Below are positions 52,091 to 61,026 of a DNA stretch of 64,000 nucleotides, in pieces. The stretch is taken from assembly GCA_050692055.1 (NCBI GenBank), contig JBOGTC010000075.1, forward strand, positions 1 to 64,000. Direction: 5' to 3'. The notes below the pieces were generated by a model. That model was not told the DNA's origin and did not search any database. It saw only the letters and a program-made list of their open reading frames with translations. A program made the position numbers and the translations under genes. The DNA is from JBOGTC01 sp050692055 (GTDB lineage: Bacteria; Chloroflexota; Limnocylindria; QHBO01). Numbering within the stretch: position 1 is the first letter of the stretch; every line of letters starts with the position of its first letter.

Positions 52091-53232
52091 GTCGTTCGCA
52101 CTGGCTCGTCGGCGGGTGTGCGCCCTTCGGCCCACACGCCCTCCAGCCGCCGCTCGCTGCTCGGGTCGAAGAAGTGGAGGGAGCCAACGGCAAAGCGGAG
52201 CACGACCGGATCGCCGCGCTGCAGCTGTGCGCCGTCCTCGGCGAGCGCTCGGATCGACCAGCCATCCAGGTCCGCTGTCACGTAGCTATGGGGCGGCACC
52301 ACCTCAGTGAGAGTCACGGTGGCGTGCAGGCCGGGGCCAGGGCCGTCAGCCGCGCGAGCCAGCACTGATTCGGGGCGGAAGCCAATCAGCACCGTGCCGT
52401 CCGGCGGGCGAAATCCGGGGGCTCGCGACCCGAGATCGATCTCGATCCCGTTGTCACCACGTACGACGACGGCGCCTGAGTCGTCCCAGACGACCCCGGT
52501 GAGGAAGTTCATCGGCAGCCTGCCGAGGAAGGAGGCCACGAAGCGGTCCGCGGGTCGGTTGTAGACGAGATGCGGCGTATCGGTCTGGTGGATGTGGCCG
52601 GCGGCCATCACCACGACCTCGTCCCCCATCGCCGAGGCGTCGTCCTGGTCGTGAGTGACGTAGATGAACGTCGCCTTGAGAGCCGCGTGGATCCGCTTCA
52701 GCTCCTCGCGGGTCTGCATGCGGAGGTTCGCGTCCAGGTTGCTGATTGGCTCGTCGAGCAGGAACACCTTCGGCTCGCGCACGATCGCGCGCCCCAGGGC
52801 GACGCGCTGGCGCTCGCCGCCGCTCAGCTGTCTCGGATGCCGGTCCAGCGTCGGGCCGATGCCCAGCATTGCCGCGACCTCATCGACACGGCGATACCGC
52901 TCCGGTCGCGACATGCCGCGCAGCTGGAGAGGAAAGGCGATGTTGTCCCGCGCGCTCATGTTCGGATACAGGGCGTATGACTGGAAGACCATCGCCACGT
53001 CCCGACGCTCGGGGGTGACGTTGGTGACGTCAACGCCGTCGAACAGGATCCGGCCCGAGGTCACCTCCTCGATACCGGCAAGCAGCTTGAGGATGGTGCT
53101 CTTGCCCGAACCGGACGGCCCCAGGACGCAGGTGAAGAGACCGTCCTTGAAGATCAACGAGGTCTCCTGGAGCGCGTCAGCGCTCAGGCCGCGATAACGC
53201 TTGACAACACGATCCAGCCGTACCTCAGCCAC
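52087..53232 (-). CDS. ABC transporter ATP-binding protein (MalK/UgpC type)
   Basis: The 381-residue ATPase has Walker A GPSGSGKST (38-46), Q-loop MVFQSYALYP, signature LSGGERQRVALGRA, Walker B VFLLDEPISNLD and H-loop IYVTHDQDD. A C-terminal TOBE/regulatory domain follows. The GTG at 53232 overlaps ortB by 8 nt. Unlike the GlcNAc transporter at 4-7 kb, this importer has its own ATPase. Confidence 0.92.
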   Translation of the reverse strand: MAEVRLDRVVKRYRGLSADALQETSLIFKDGLFTCVLGPSGSGKSTILKLLAGIEEVTSGRILFDGVDVTNVTPERRDVAMVFQSYALYPNMSARDNIAFPLQLRGMSRPERYRRVDEVAAMLGIGPTLDRHPRQLSGGERQRVALGRAIVREPKVFLLDEPISNLDANLRMQTREELKRIHAALKATFIYVTHDQDDASAMGDEVVVMAAGHIHQTDTPHLVYNRPADRFVASFLGRLPMNFLTGVVWDDSGAVVVRGDNGIEIDLGSRAPGFRPPDGTVLIGFRPESVLARAADGPGPGLHATVTLTEVVPPHSYVTADLDGWSIRALAEDGAQLQRGDPVVLRFAVGSLHFFDPSSERRLEGVWAEGRTPADEPVRTT

Positions 53233-54691
53233 CGGCTCCTCCGGTCGCCGTCGCGACCGCGCCCCGGTCGCGGCTCGCAGTGAGTTGAGCCCACTCCTTC
53301 TGAACGCGTTCGGGACCGACGTGCAGGTCTTCGGAGAGGTACTGGACCTCGAAGTCCTCCAGGGCCCGGTGGCCTGCACGCACGGCAATCCGTCGGAGAT
53401 AGGAGCGGCGCAGGAGGTCCAGGTCGACCTCCGTGAGACCCATCTCCTCGACTCCACGAGGGATGACGATTCGCCGGCCGGGAAGGTCCGCGTCGCGCGT
53501 GCCCGTGGTCACCTCGATGCCCAGCTGACGAGCCAGGGTCAGCTGCGCGGTCGGATGCTTGCCGGCTCCGGTGTACTCGGTCTCCTGGACGACGATGATC
53601 TCGTCCTCGCCGTACTCACGCGCCAGAACCATGGCCGCGGCGAGCGACGTGTTTCCCGCCGGTCCGCGTTCGAGTCCCTCGAGATCGGCGAGTAGCTGCG
53701 TCGCGTAGAACACCTCGCCCTGCGTGACGGTCACGTACCGATCCAGGTAGCGCAGCCCGCGGGCGGCGTTGCGCGGGACGTCCACGCGATCCGGGTCCAC
53801 GCTGAAGGGAAAACCGAATCCCGTGTGCCCGGTCGTGAAGGACTTCCGGTTGAAGTGCCTATCGCTCGCCATGTGCAGGCCGGTCAGATCGACGCTTGCC
53901 CCGATGACGATCGTGCCGGCCGCCCCGGCGCTCCGCAGCCCACGCGCGGTTCCCGTGACATTCCCACCGCCCGAGTGCGTGATCACCGCGGCCGCCGGCG
54001 CACGGCCAAAGCGCTGCTGGCATTCGGTGCCGATCTCGTGGCCGAGCGTCTCAATGCCCAAAGTGGCGTACGGCGTGTAGAGGCTTGCGTTGAAGTAGCC
54101 GGTCTCCTCCAGCAGGCGTAGCTGGATGTAGAAGAGCTCGGGCCCAACCGTGAGCTGCCAGACCTCGGCCCCGTAGGCCTCGCATGCCCGGGTCTTCTCC
54201 AGGACCTCGGGCTGGCCGCGACCCTGTGAGTCAAAGACCTCTTGGAGGATGAGCGCCCTGAGCCCGTAGATCGCGGCCTGCGAAGCCACGGCGGCTCCGT
54301 AGTTCCCGGATGTCGCGGCGATGACTCCCTCGAATCCGCCCTCGGCGGCCTGCGCCAGGCACAGCGAGGCGCGTCGCGCCTTGAAGCTGCCGGCGGCGTT
54401 GGCGGCCTCGTCCTTCACGACGATCCGGGCGCCATGTCCGGCCGGCGAGGATCGCCTTACCAGCTCGCTGATGCGGCTGAGCTCCCAGAGCGGCGTATCC
54501 CCCACCTTGTGGGCGGCCTGGATCCGGCGCACGTCCTCGATGGCGTATGGCGGGCTCGTGGCCAGGCCCTCGTAGTCGAAGGCGATGCCGCCGGGCTGTT
54601 CGTACCGCGCGTAGTCGATACCGGCTGAACGCCGCATGATCTCGCCCCGGCGAGCCATGATGGCCTCGTATGAGGACCGATCAGCGCTCAC
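53225..54691 (-). CDS. ortB: 2-amino-4-oxopentanoate thiolase subunit OrtB
   Basis: The 488-residue PLP-dependent protein matches OrtB along its length: YEAIMARRGEIMRRSAGIDY near the start, the PLP Lys104 in AGSFKARRA, SGNYGAA (128-134) and the phosphate loop SGGGN (240-244). OrtAB cleaves 2-amino-4-oxopentanoate with CoA to acetyl-CoA and D-alanine in oxidative ornithine degradation. The GTG at 54691 overlaps ortA by 11 nt and restores the conserved N-terminus. Other steps of the ornithine route are absent here. Confidence 0.88.
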   Translation of the reverse strand: MSADRSSYEAIMARRGEIMRRSAGIDYARYEQPGGIAFDYEGLATSPPYAIEDVRRIQAAHKVGDTPLWELSRISELVRRSSPAGHGARIVVKDEAANAAGSFKARRASLCLAQAAEGGFEGVIAATSGNYGAAVASQAAIYGLRALILQEVFDSQGRGQPEVLEKTRACEAYGAEVWQLTVGPELFYIQLRLLEETGYFNASLYTPYATLGIETLGHEIGTECQQRFGRAPAAAVITHSGGGNVTGTARGLRSAGAAGTIVIGASVDLTGLHMASDRHFNRKSFTTGHTGFGFPFSVDPDRVDVPRNAARGLRYLDRYVTVTQGEVFYATQLLADLEGLERGPAGNTSLAAAMVLAREYGEDEIIVVQETEYTGAGKHPTAQLTLARQLGIEVTTGTRDADLPGRRIVIPRGVEEMGLTEVDLDLLRRSYLRRIAVRAGHRALEDFEVQYLSEDLHVGPERVQKEWAQLTASRDRGAVATATGGAGG

Positions 54692-55040
54692 CGCGAGGTG
54701 GCCCTTCGAGGGAATGGCGGGCTTCCCGGCCCAGCGCGAGAAGCTCCGGGATAGGGTTGCCAAAGTCGGCGGAGTTGCGCGGATTGACCGCGGTGAGGCG
54801 CCCGCTGACCTGGCGTCCGGCGAGCGTACGGATTGTCGCTTCGGCGTCCATCGATGCATCGGCAAGCAGAAAGCCGCGGATACGGGCCAGGAAGTCAACT
54901 GCGGCCGTATCGGCCGGAATATTGGGTGCGCGTTCGCCGGCACGGAGGACGATCTGCTGGACCTCGACCCACGACCCGGCCGGGACGCGGTCGCCCTCGG
55001 CTGGTGGCATCTGAGAATCCAACGACCCCTCCGAATCCAT
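54681..55040 (-). CDS. ortA: 2-amino-4-oxopentanoate thiolase subunit OrtA
   Basis: The 119-residue small subunit shows the OrtA pattern: AGSWVEVQQIVLRAGERAPN, IPADTAAVDFLARIRGFLL, TLAGRQVSGRLTAVNPRNS and DFGNPIPELLALG. It is the first gene of the operon and is immediately followed by ortB. The ATG at 55040 has only a weak ribosome binding site. A second Met ten codons on is possible. The N-terminus includes a short acidic leader. Confidence 0.86.
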   Translation of the reverse strand: MDSEGSLDSQMPPAEGDRVPAGSWVEVQQIVLRAGERAPNIPADTAAVDFLARIRGFLLADASMDAEATIRTLAGRQVSGRLTAVNPRNSADFGNPIPELLALGREARHSLEGPPRGER

Positions 55041-55140
55041 TCCGTTCGGTCGTTCTGGGTGTCACGTACGATATCGCGCTCGTGGCTCTTGCGTCAACGC
55101 ATACAGTACAAGCTGAGAAGCGCACGGAGGACAGATTCAA
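55041..55140. promoter_or_regulatory. Divergent promoter region of the ortAB operon and FAD oxidoreductase
   Basis: The 100-bp intergenic region separates the ortA and FAD-oxidoreductase starts. It contains the palindrome tgcgtcaacgca (55090-55101), a plausible operator for the XRE-cupin regulator. A GGAGG at 55126-55130, 10 nt before the GTG, serves the plus-strand gene. Individual -35/-10 boxes are not certain. Confidence 0.45.
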
Positions 55141-56508
55141 GTGTCGGCAGTGGCGCAGAACCAGGCCCTGGCGTCCCTTTCTGAAGAGCTCCGAGGGCCA
55201 CTCGTCCTTCCCGGCAGTGACGGTTACGAGGCCGCCAGGCTGGTGTTCAACGGGATGATCGACCGCCGGCCCGAGCTGATCGCCCAGTGCCGCGGGGCCT
55301 CCGACGTCAAGGCGGTGATCGACTACGCGCGCGCTCATGATCTCCCCGTCGCGGTCCGCGGCGGCGGCCACAACGTGGCGGGCCACGGGACATGCGACGG
55401 CGGCGTGCTCATCGACTTCTCGGGCATGCGCACCGTGCGCGTGGATGCGCATTCGAACACGGTTCGCGCCGATCCAGGCTGCAACTGGGTCGACTTCGAC
55501 GTCGAGAACGCCGTTCACGGCCTCGCAACGACGGGCGGGACGGTCGGCAGCACCGGCATCGCGGGGCTGACTCTCGGGGGCGGCCTGGGATTCCTGATGG
55601 GGTCGTACGGGCTGACCTGCGACAATCTCGTTTCCGCCGACCTGGTCACGGCATCGGGGGAGGTCCTGACGGTCAGCGAGCGAGACAATGCGGATCTCTT
55701 CTGGGGCATCCGCGGAGGCGGCGGCAACTTCGGCGTGGCGACCTCCTTCGAGTACCAACTGCACCCGGTCGGCACGCTGCTCGCCGGACTCGTGCTGTAC
55801 GCGGAGGACGTTGCCCGCCAGGCGCTCGAGCTGTTCCGCGAGGTCTGTTCGACGGCGCCCGACGAGCTCTCGTGCGCATTCGTCATGCTGACGCTGCCTG
55901 ACGGGCCGAAGGTGGCCGCCATCGCCGCCTGCTACAACGGCCCGATCCCCGATGGTGAGCGCCTGGTGGAGCCGCTTCGCACGCTTGGACCGCCGGTGGA
56001 TGACGGCATCCGACCGATGCGCTACCCCGAGGTACAGCGCATCTTCGCGGAGATCCCGTTCGGGCTGCACAACTACTGGAAGGGCCACTTCCTCCGCGAG
56101 ATGACCGATGACGTCGTGAGCGCCACGATGGAGGCATTCGACACGATGACCTCCGAGCATTCGGCCATCCTGATCGAGGCCCCGCACGGAGCCGTGGGCC
56201 GCGTCCTCGCCGACGCCACCGCCTTCGGGCAGCGTGATGCTCGCTTCAACGCAAGCGCGCTCGCAATCTGGGAGCCCTCAGAGGATCCGGACCGCCATGT
56301 CGAATGGAGCCGCACCTACGCCGACGCCATCGCTCCGTTTGCCAGCGGTGGCTACTTCAACTATCTGGGCCACGACGCATCCGCGGACGACGTCGCGGCC
56401 GCGTTCGGCCAGGAGCGCTTCAAGCGCCTGGTGAACCTGAAGACGAAATACGACCCGACCAACATGTTCCGGTTCAACCAGAACATCCGGCCGGCGACGG
56501 CAGGATGA
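55141..56508 (+). CDS. FAD-linked oxidoreductase (BBE-like, PCMH-type)
   Basis: The 455-residue protein has the PCMH FAD-binding domain with VAVRGGGHNVAGHGTCDGGV (the His typically bonds FAD covalently), LTLGGGLGFLMGSYGLTCDN, and a C-terminal BBE motif NLKTKYDPTNMFRFNQNI. The second covalent Cys site of bicovalent enzymes is replaced by TGGTVGSTG. It probably oxidises an alcohol, sugar or amine. It diverges from the ortAB operon. Confidence 0.87.
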   Translation: MSAVAQNQALASLSEELRGPLVLPGSDGYEAARLVFNGMIDRRPELIAQCRGASDVKAVIDYARAHDLPVAVRGGGHNVAGHGTCDGGVLIDFSGMRTVRVDAHSNTVRADPGCNWVDFDVENAVHGLATTGGTVGSTGIAGLTLGGGLGFLMGSYGLTCDNLVSADLVTASGEVLTVSERDNADLFWGIRGGGGNFGVATSFEYQLHPVGTLLAGLVLYAEDVARQALELFREVCSTAPDELSCAFVMLTLPDGPKVAAIAACYNGPIPDGERLVEPLRTLGPPVDDGIRPMRYPEVQRIFAEIPFGLHNYWKGHFLREMTDDVVSATMEAFDTMTSEHSAILIEAPHGAVGRVLADATAFGQRDARFNASALAIWEPSEDPDRHVEWSRTYADAIAPFASGGYFNYLGHDASADDVAAAFGQERFKRLVNLKTKYDPTNMFRFNQNIRPATAG

Positions 56509-56594
56509 GGTTCGGCCTCCACCTGCCGAACTTCGGCCCGGCCGGGGATCCTGCGGTCCTCGCAGCGGTACGTTCTCGACAGCGACTGGGGTGA
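56505..56594 (+). pseudogene. Truncated LLM oxidoreductase N-terminus
   Basis: An ATG overlapping the FAD-oxidoreductase stop (ATGA) opens MRFGLHLPNFGPAGDPAVLA, the start of an LLM-class oxidoreductase. It loses homology after about 22 residues and stops at 56594. The gene was probably translationally coupled to the FAD enzyme before deletion. An intact LLM gene follows on the opposite strand. Confidence 0.7.
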
Positions 56595-56610
56595 GGTTCA
56601 GCCCCGTCGT

Positions 56611-57642
56611 TCAGCTACGCGGCGTCACCAACGGAAGCACCTCCTCGGCGAGGATGCGACGCGACTCTGCGGCGACGGCTGGATCCAGCCCTGGGAAATG
56701 GGCGCGAGCGACGTAGGTCCCGTGCTCGCTGAGTACCCCGGCGTACTCCAGGATTCGCTCCGTCACCTCCTCGGGCGTACCGGTGATCACCTGTCCGCGC
56801 AGCCGCTCGTCGTCCTGCGCAGACATCGCCGGCGGCCGCCTCCGCTCGCGTGACCCGCGCGCCGTGGCCATGTCGGCGTACTTCCAGCTCATGTACCAGG
56901 CGGCATCGCGCACGCGCTCCCAAGCGTCGCCGTCGCGCCAGGCGAAAGTGGGCCGATAAAGGTTGGCGGTGATCGCGTCCGGGTCACGGCCGGCCGCCAG
57001 CGCCTCCTCTTGGACCCACGACATGCGCCGCGCGAGCCCGTCGGGCGATGCGGGCCCGGCAAAGTAGCCGTCCGCCAGGCGACCCACGCGTCGGACGGCG
57101 GGCTCGGCACCCGCGCCGAGCCAGATCGGCGGCCCGCCGGCCCGTGCCGGCTTGGGCGTCACGTGGAGCCCGTCGTAGCGATAATGCCGTTCGTCGCCCG
57201 TGACGAGGCCGTCCGACCAGGCCTGTCGCAGCACCGCCAAATGGCCCTCGAGCCGGGAGCCGCGCTCGCGCATCGGTACGCCGAAGGCGTCGAACTCCTC
57301 CTCCCGCCAGCCGATCCCGAGCCCGAGGATGAGGCGCCCGCCGGAGATGAGGTCGACCGTCGCGGCGTCCTCCGCCAGATGAAGCGGATCAAACATCGGG
57401 GCCAGGAGCACCCCGGTCCCGAGCCGGATGCGCGAGGTCCGGGCCGCGATGGCGGCGAGCAGCGGCAGCTGCGAGGGCATGTAGCCGTCGTCGACGAAGT
57501 GGTGCTCACTGGTCCAGACCGAGTCGAACCCGGCCGCCTCGACCTCCACGGCCATCTCGATCGCCTCGCGGTAGAGCTCCACATCGGTGCGCGGGTCGTC
57601 CGGGTGGTGCTGCGCCGTCAGGTAGCCGTAGCCGAGTCGCAT
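56611..57642 (-). CDS. LLM-class flavin/F420-dependent oxidoreductase
   Basis: The 343-residue luciferase-like TIM barrel contains FDSVWTSEHHFVDDGYMPSQ, RLILGLGIGWREEEFDAFGV and GGPPIWLGAGAEPAVRRVGR. It is more like alkanal-monooxygenase-type LLM proteins than the one at 44634. The substrate is unknown. The ATG at 57642 has a poor ribosome binding site. Confidence 0.85.
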   Translation of the reverse strand: MRLGYGYLTAQHHPDDPRTDVELYREAIEMAVEVEAAGFDSVWTSEHHFVDDGYMPSQLPLLAAIAARTSRIRLGTGVLLAPMFDPLHLAEDAATVDLISGGRLILGLGIGWREEEFDAFGVPMRERGSRLEGHLAVLRQAWSDGLVTGDERHYRYDGLHVTPKPARAGGPPIWLGAGAEPAVRRVGRLADGYFAGPASPDGLARRMSWVQEEALAAGRDPDAITANLYRPTFAWRDGDAWERVRDAAWYMSWKYADMATARGSRERRRPPAMSAQDDERLRGQVITGTPEEVTERILEYAGVLSEHGTYVARAHFPGLDPAVAAESRRILAEEVLPLVTPRS

Positions 57643-57681
57643 CTCAACAGACTACCCGGCTCGACTGGCGCCGAGCATCCG

Positions 57682-59091
57682 GTGGCATGGCATGTAGCGG
57701 ACGATGACCGACTCGACTATCTTCGGCGCACCGGCCCGAGCGACGACGAGGCCACGACAACGGAGATCCAGGCAGTCCTCGAGATCGACCCGGCGAGCGC
57801 CCGGGTCCACGAGCACGGCTGGCAGTCGTGGACGCCGGCGTCGACCTACGGAGTGAATGAGCGCCCGCATCGGCGTCGCACCGACCGGAACGCGGTCATG
57901 CACACCCACGGTGGATCAATGCCCCCGCGCGGCTTCAGCGCAGCCGGCCTCCTGGCCGTCGATCCAGGTAACGGAGCGCCGATCCACGTCTTCGCCGCCC
58001 GCGATGGTCGCCGTGCGGTCCCGACGACCAGCGCCGAGCGCTCCGGCGACCGGCTCGTCGTCCGCGCAGACGGTCCCGTCGACCACCTCGAGGATGCCGG
58101 GCCGGGCGGAATTGAGGGCGCGCTCGCGCGCTGGTCGGACAACGTGGTGGCCGGCATGCAGCTGCCTCCGCCGCGGCCGGCGCCGACCGCCTGGTGCTCG
58201 TGGTACCACTACTTCACAGAGGTGACCGAGGCCGACATCGACGAGAACCTGGCGGCGATGGAGGAGCTCGACCTGCCGATCGAGGTCGTCCAGCTCGACG
58301 ACGGCTACCAGGCCGAGGTGGGCGACTGGGTGACGCTCTCGGATCGATTCGCCTCGCTCGAGGCGATGGCGCGTCGCATCCACGCCTCCGGGCGTCGAGC
58401 CGGGATCTGGATCGCGCCCTTCCTCGTGGGCGAGCGGTCGGAGCTCGCTCGGCGCCATCCCGACTGGCTCGTGCAGAGCGGCACCGGACCAACAGATGCC
58501 GGCTGGAACTGGGACGAGGACCTGGCGGCGCTCGACGTCACGCACCCGGCGGCCGCCGCGTATCTTGCCGACGTACTCGGGACCATGCGCGGCTGGGGCT
58601 TCGATTTCTTCAAGGTGGACTTCGTCTACGCCGGCGCGCTCGACGGCCAACGCAACCAACCGATCGACGGCCTCGAAGCGTACCGCATCGGCATGGAGCT
58701 GATCCGAGAGGCGATCGGCGACGCCTACCTGCTCGGCTGCGGCGCGCCGATCCTGCCGAGCATCGGTCTCGTCGACGCCATGCGCGTCAGCCCCGACACG
58801 GCCCCGACCTACGAGCCCAGCGACGGGAGCCTGTCCGAGCCGGAGGTCAGCCTCGCAATCGTCACCGGTGTCGCGCGCGCCTTCCAGCACGGCCGCTTCT
58901 GGATCAACGACGCCGACTGCCTCATCGTGCGGCCCGAGGTCGAGCGCCGCGAGGAATGGGCGGACCACGTCGGCCGCTACAGCGGCCTCCGAAGCTCAAG
59001 CGACCGCCTGCGCTCACTCGATGCCTGGGGCCTCGAGACGACCCGCCGCCTCCTGTCCGAACCGCCACCGCCAAGATTCGTCGACAGCTGA
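57682..59091 (+). CDS. GH36-type glycoside hydrolase (alpha-galactosidase-like)
   Basis: Starting at GTG 57682 the protein has 469 residues, short for GH36 (usually about 700). The melibiase barrel is intact: TAWCSWYHYFTEVTEADIDE, VVQLDDGYQAEVGDW, the nucleophile Asp313 in FFKVDF and the acid/base Asp372 in DAMRVSPDTAP. The N-terminal beta-sandwich is reduced. No signal peptide is present, so it acts on imported alpha-galactosides or related sugars. The start is uncertain because no Shine-Dalgarno is visible. Confidence 0.8.
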   Translation: MAWHVADDDRLDYLRRTGPSDDEATTTEIQAVLEIDPASARVHEHGWQSWTPASTYGVNERPHRRRTDRNAVMHTHGGSMPPRGFSAAGLLAVDPGNGAPIHVFAARDGRRAVPTTSAERSGDRLVVRADGPVDHLEDAGPGGIEGALARWSDNVVAGMQLPPPRPAPTAWCSWYHYFTEVTEADIDENLAAMEELDLPIEVVQLDDGYQAEVGDWVTLSDRFASLEAMARRIHASGRRAGIWIAPFLVGERSELARRHPDWLVQSGTGPTDAGWNWDEDLAALDVTHPAAAAYLADVLGTMRGWGFDFFKVDFVYAGALDGQRNQPIDGLEAYRIGMELIREAIGDAYLLGCGAPILPSIGLVDAMRVSPDTAPTYEPSDGSLSEPEVSLAIVTGVARAFQHGRFWINDADCLIVRPEVERREEWADHVGRYSGLRSSSDRLRSLDAWGLETTRRLLSEPPPPRFVDS

Positions 59092-59147
59092 GCAGTCCGC
59101 AGGTCCCCCATGCGACGCGGGGGGCAACGCGCACCACTCGACCGTGT

Positions 59148-59432
59148 TCAGTCGTCAGCTCTCTTGCCGAACCGGCCGCCTGATCGCTTCCGGAGCCGGC
59201 TGATGCGTCGCTGGATGTCATGGCGCCTCGTTTCGGTCTCATCGCGATCGAGACCGATGACTTCCAGCTCGCCGTCGCGCATCCTCACGAGCACGACCGA
59301 TCCCTCCTCGACGCCGGCCGGCAGTCGATCGAGCGGGACGTGATGCTCGATCTCGTCATCGCCGACGAGTACGACCGCCAGCCCGTCGGTCAGGCGATCG
59401 ACCACACCGCGCAGCGGATCATCAGCCGACAC
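59148..59432 (-). CDS. DUF3006 family protein
   Basis: The 94-residue protein matches DUF3006: VVDRLTDGLAVVLVGDDEIE near the start, then the hydrophobic PLDRLPAGVEEGSVVLVRM and a basic tail. DUF3006 genes commonly follow ComEC-like MBL proteins, as here. The GTG start overlaps the MBL-HhH gene by 11 nt, implying coupled expression. The function is unknown. Confidence 0.82.
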   Translation of the reverse strand: MSADDPLRGVVDRLTDGLAVVLVGDDEIEHHVPLDRLPAGVEEGSVVLVRMRDGELEVIGLDRDETETRRHDIQRRISRLRKRSGGRFGKRADD

Positions 59433-60951
59433 AGGCGACCCCCTGGGCCTTGATGTCCGCCAAACGCGCGGAGGCAATGCCGTTCACGCGGTCCAGGTCA
59501 TCGACGGATCCGAACGGCCGCAGTGACGGAATCTCTGCGGCACGTACTGGTCCGATGTGGATGATCAGCTGCAGCTGCTCGTACGTCGCGGAGTTGATGT
59601 CCACCTGACCCGGGGCGCAGCCGCCCGTGACGGGTGGTGGCGGCGGAGGGGCGGCGATCGGCACCGGCGTGACGACCTGCGCCGGTGGCGTGCTGATCAC
59701 CGGCGCTGACCGGGAGGTGGCAACGCTGTAGGTGGTCCCGTCGGTCCGGACGATGACCGTGCCATGCGTCGGCGTGCCGTAGATATCGATGCCTGCGCCC
59801 GCGAGCCTCGTGACCACCTCGTCGTGCGGGTGCCCGTACTGATTGCCGGCGCTCGCCGAGTAGACCGCGACCTGGGGCCGCACCGCGGCCAGGAACTCCG
59901 CACTGGTCGAGGTGTTCGATCCGTGGTGGCCGACCTGGTAGACCGTCGAGGCCAAGCCGGAACCGTGACGCGAGACGATGGCAGCCTCGACATCGGCCTC
60001 GGCGTCTCCGGTGAAGAGGAAGGAGACCGAGCCGTATGACACGCGAAGCGTGAGCATGTCGGTGTCGATATCACCGCTCAGGCTCGCCGGATGCAGGACT
60101 TGGACCGTGAGCGAGCCCACCGTGGTCGTCTGTCCGGCGCGTGGCTCCTCGTAGGCCGCGTCCGAGCGCTCGATCGCGGAGAGCGCCCGCGAGAACGTCT
60201 GCGTGGTGTGCGACGTTCCGGGCATCCAGACCTCTGCCACCGCGAGGCTGTCCAGCACGCTGTCCAGCTGGCCGATGTGGTCGGCATGCCCGTGGGTGAT
60301 CGCCACGACGTCGAGCTCGGTCACGCCGGCGGCGGTCAGCAGCGGGACGACGTCATTGCGATCATGCCGTCCGGCGTCTATGAGCAGCGTCGCGTCGGGA
60401 GCCACCAGGAGCGTCGCATCGCCCTGCCCAACGTCCAGGAAGTGCACGACGAGCTCGCCGCTGGTAGCCGTTACCGCCTCGCTCGGCTCAGATTCCGAAG
60501 GCGCGGGCGAAGGCGTGATAGTGGCACGAGGAGTGGGTGCCGCGGTCGGCTTCGAAGTCGGCGTAGGCGAAGAGAAGGATTGGCTCGGGCTCGAGGACTG
60601 GGACGGCTCAGTGAGTGCAGGAGCGGAGTGCGCCGGGGCCGACGCCGATTGGTCAGACGGGGCCCTGATTCCGTAGCTAGCGACGGCGAGCGGCAGGGAG
60701 ATTGCCAGCAGCAGCAGCGCTGCAAAGCGCAGCGGCGTGGCGCGCAGTGCAAACGGCACGAACCCGAGGAACGGATGACGGAGCAGTCGATCGACGACTG
60801 CCGGTCGTCGCCATGCCACCAGGAGGACGCCGACCGCCGCGAGGAGCAAGAGCGGGCCGATCAAGACGAGCACCGCCAACCCGACCATCAGGCCGATGAC
60901 GAGGCCTGTCCGGGCAAGCGGCGACGACGGTAGGCGCGGGAGACGAGCCAC
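59422..60951 (-). CDS. ComEC-like MBL-fold protein fused to a ComEA-like HhH domain
   Basis: The 509-residue protein has several N-terminal membrane segments (about 13-45 and 66-93), a Ser/Pro/Thr linker to about 160, then a ComEC-type MBL domain (HFLDVGQGDATLL, THGHADHIGQ, FTGDAEAD, VGHHGSNTS). After a proline-rich segment it ends with a helix-hairpin-helix domain (VDINSATYEQLQLIIHIGPV and later FGSVDDLDRVNGI), as in ComEA. It probably handles DNA outside the membrane. Confidence 0.85.
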   Translation of the reverse strand: MARLPRLPSSPLARTGLVIGLMVGLAVLVLIGPLLLLAAVGVLLVAWRRPAVVDRLLRHPFLGFVPFALRATPLRFAALLLLAISLPLAVASYGIRAPSDQSASAPAHSAPALTEPSQSSSPSQSFSSPTPTSKPTAAPTPRATITPSPAPSESEPSEAVTATSGELVVHFLDVGQGDATLLVAPDATLLIDAGRHDRNDVVPLLTAAGVTELDVVAITHGHADHIGQLDSVLDSLAVAEVWMPGTSHTTQTFSRALSAIERSDAAYEEPRAGQTTTVGSLTVQVLHPASLSGDIDTDMLTLRVSYGSVSFLFTGDAEADVEAAIVSRHGSGLASTVYQVGHHGSNTSTSAEFLAAVRPQVAVYSASAGNQYGHPHDEVVTRLAGAGIDIYGTPTHGTVIVRTDGTTYSVATSRSAPVISTPPAQVVTPVPIAAPPPPPPVTGGCAPGQVDINSATYEQLQLIIHIGPVRAAEIPSLRPFGSVDDLDRVNGIASARLADIKAQGVACVG

Positions 60952-61026
60952 GGAACCAATCTGAGGCTGGCTCGTGACAGCTTGTATGGCGCAATAGTCA
61001 GTGCGATCGTCCGGGCCGATCCGAGG

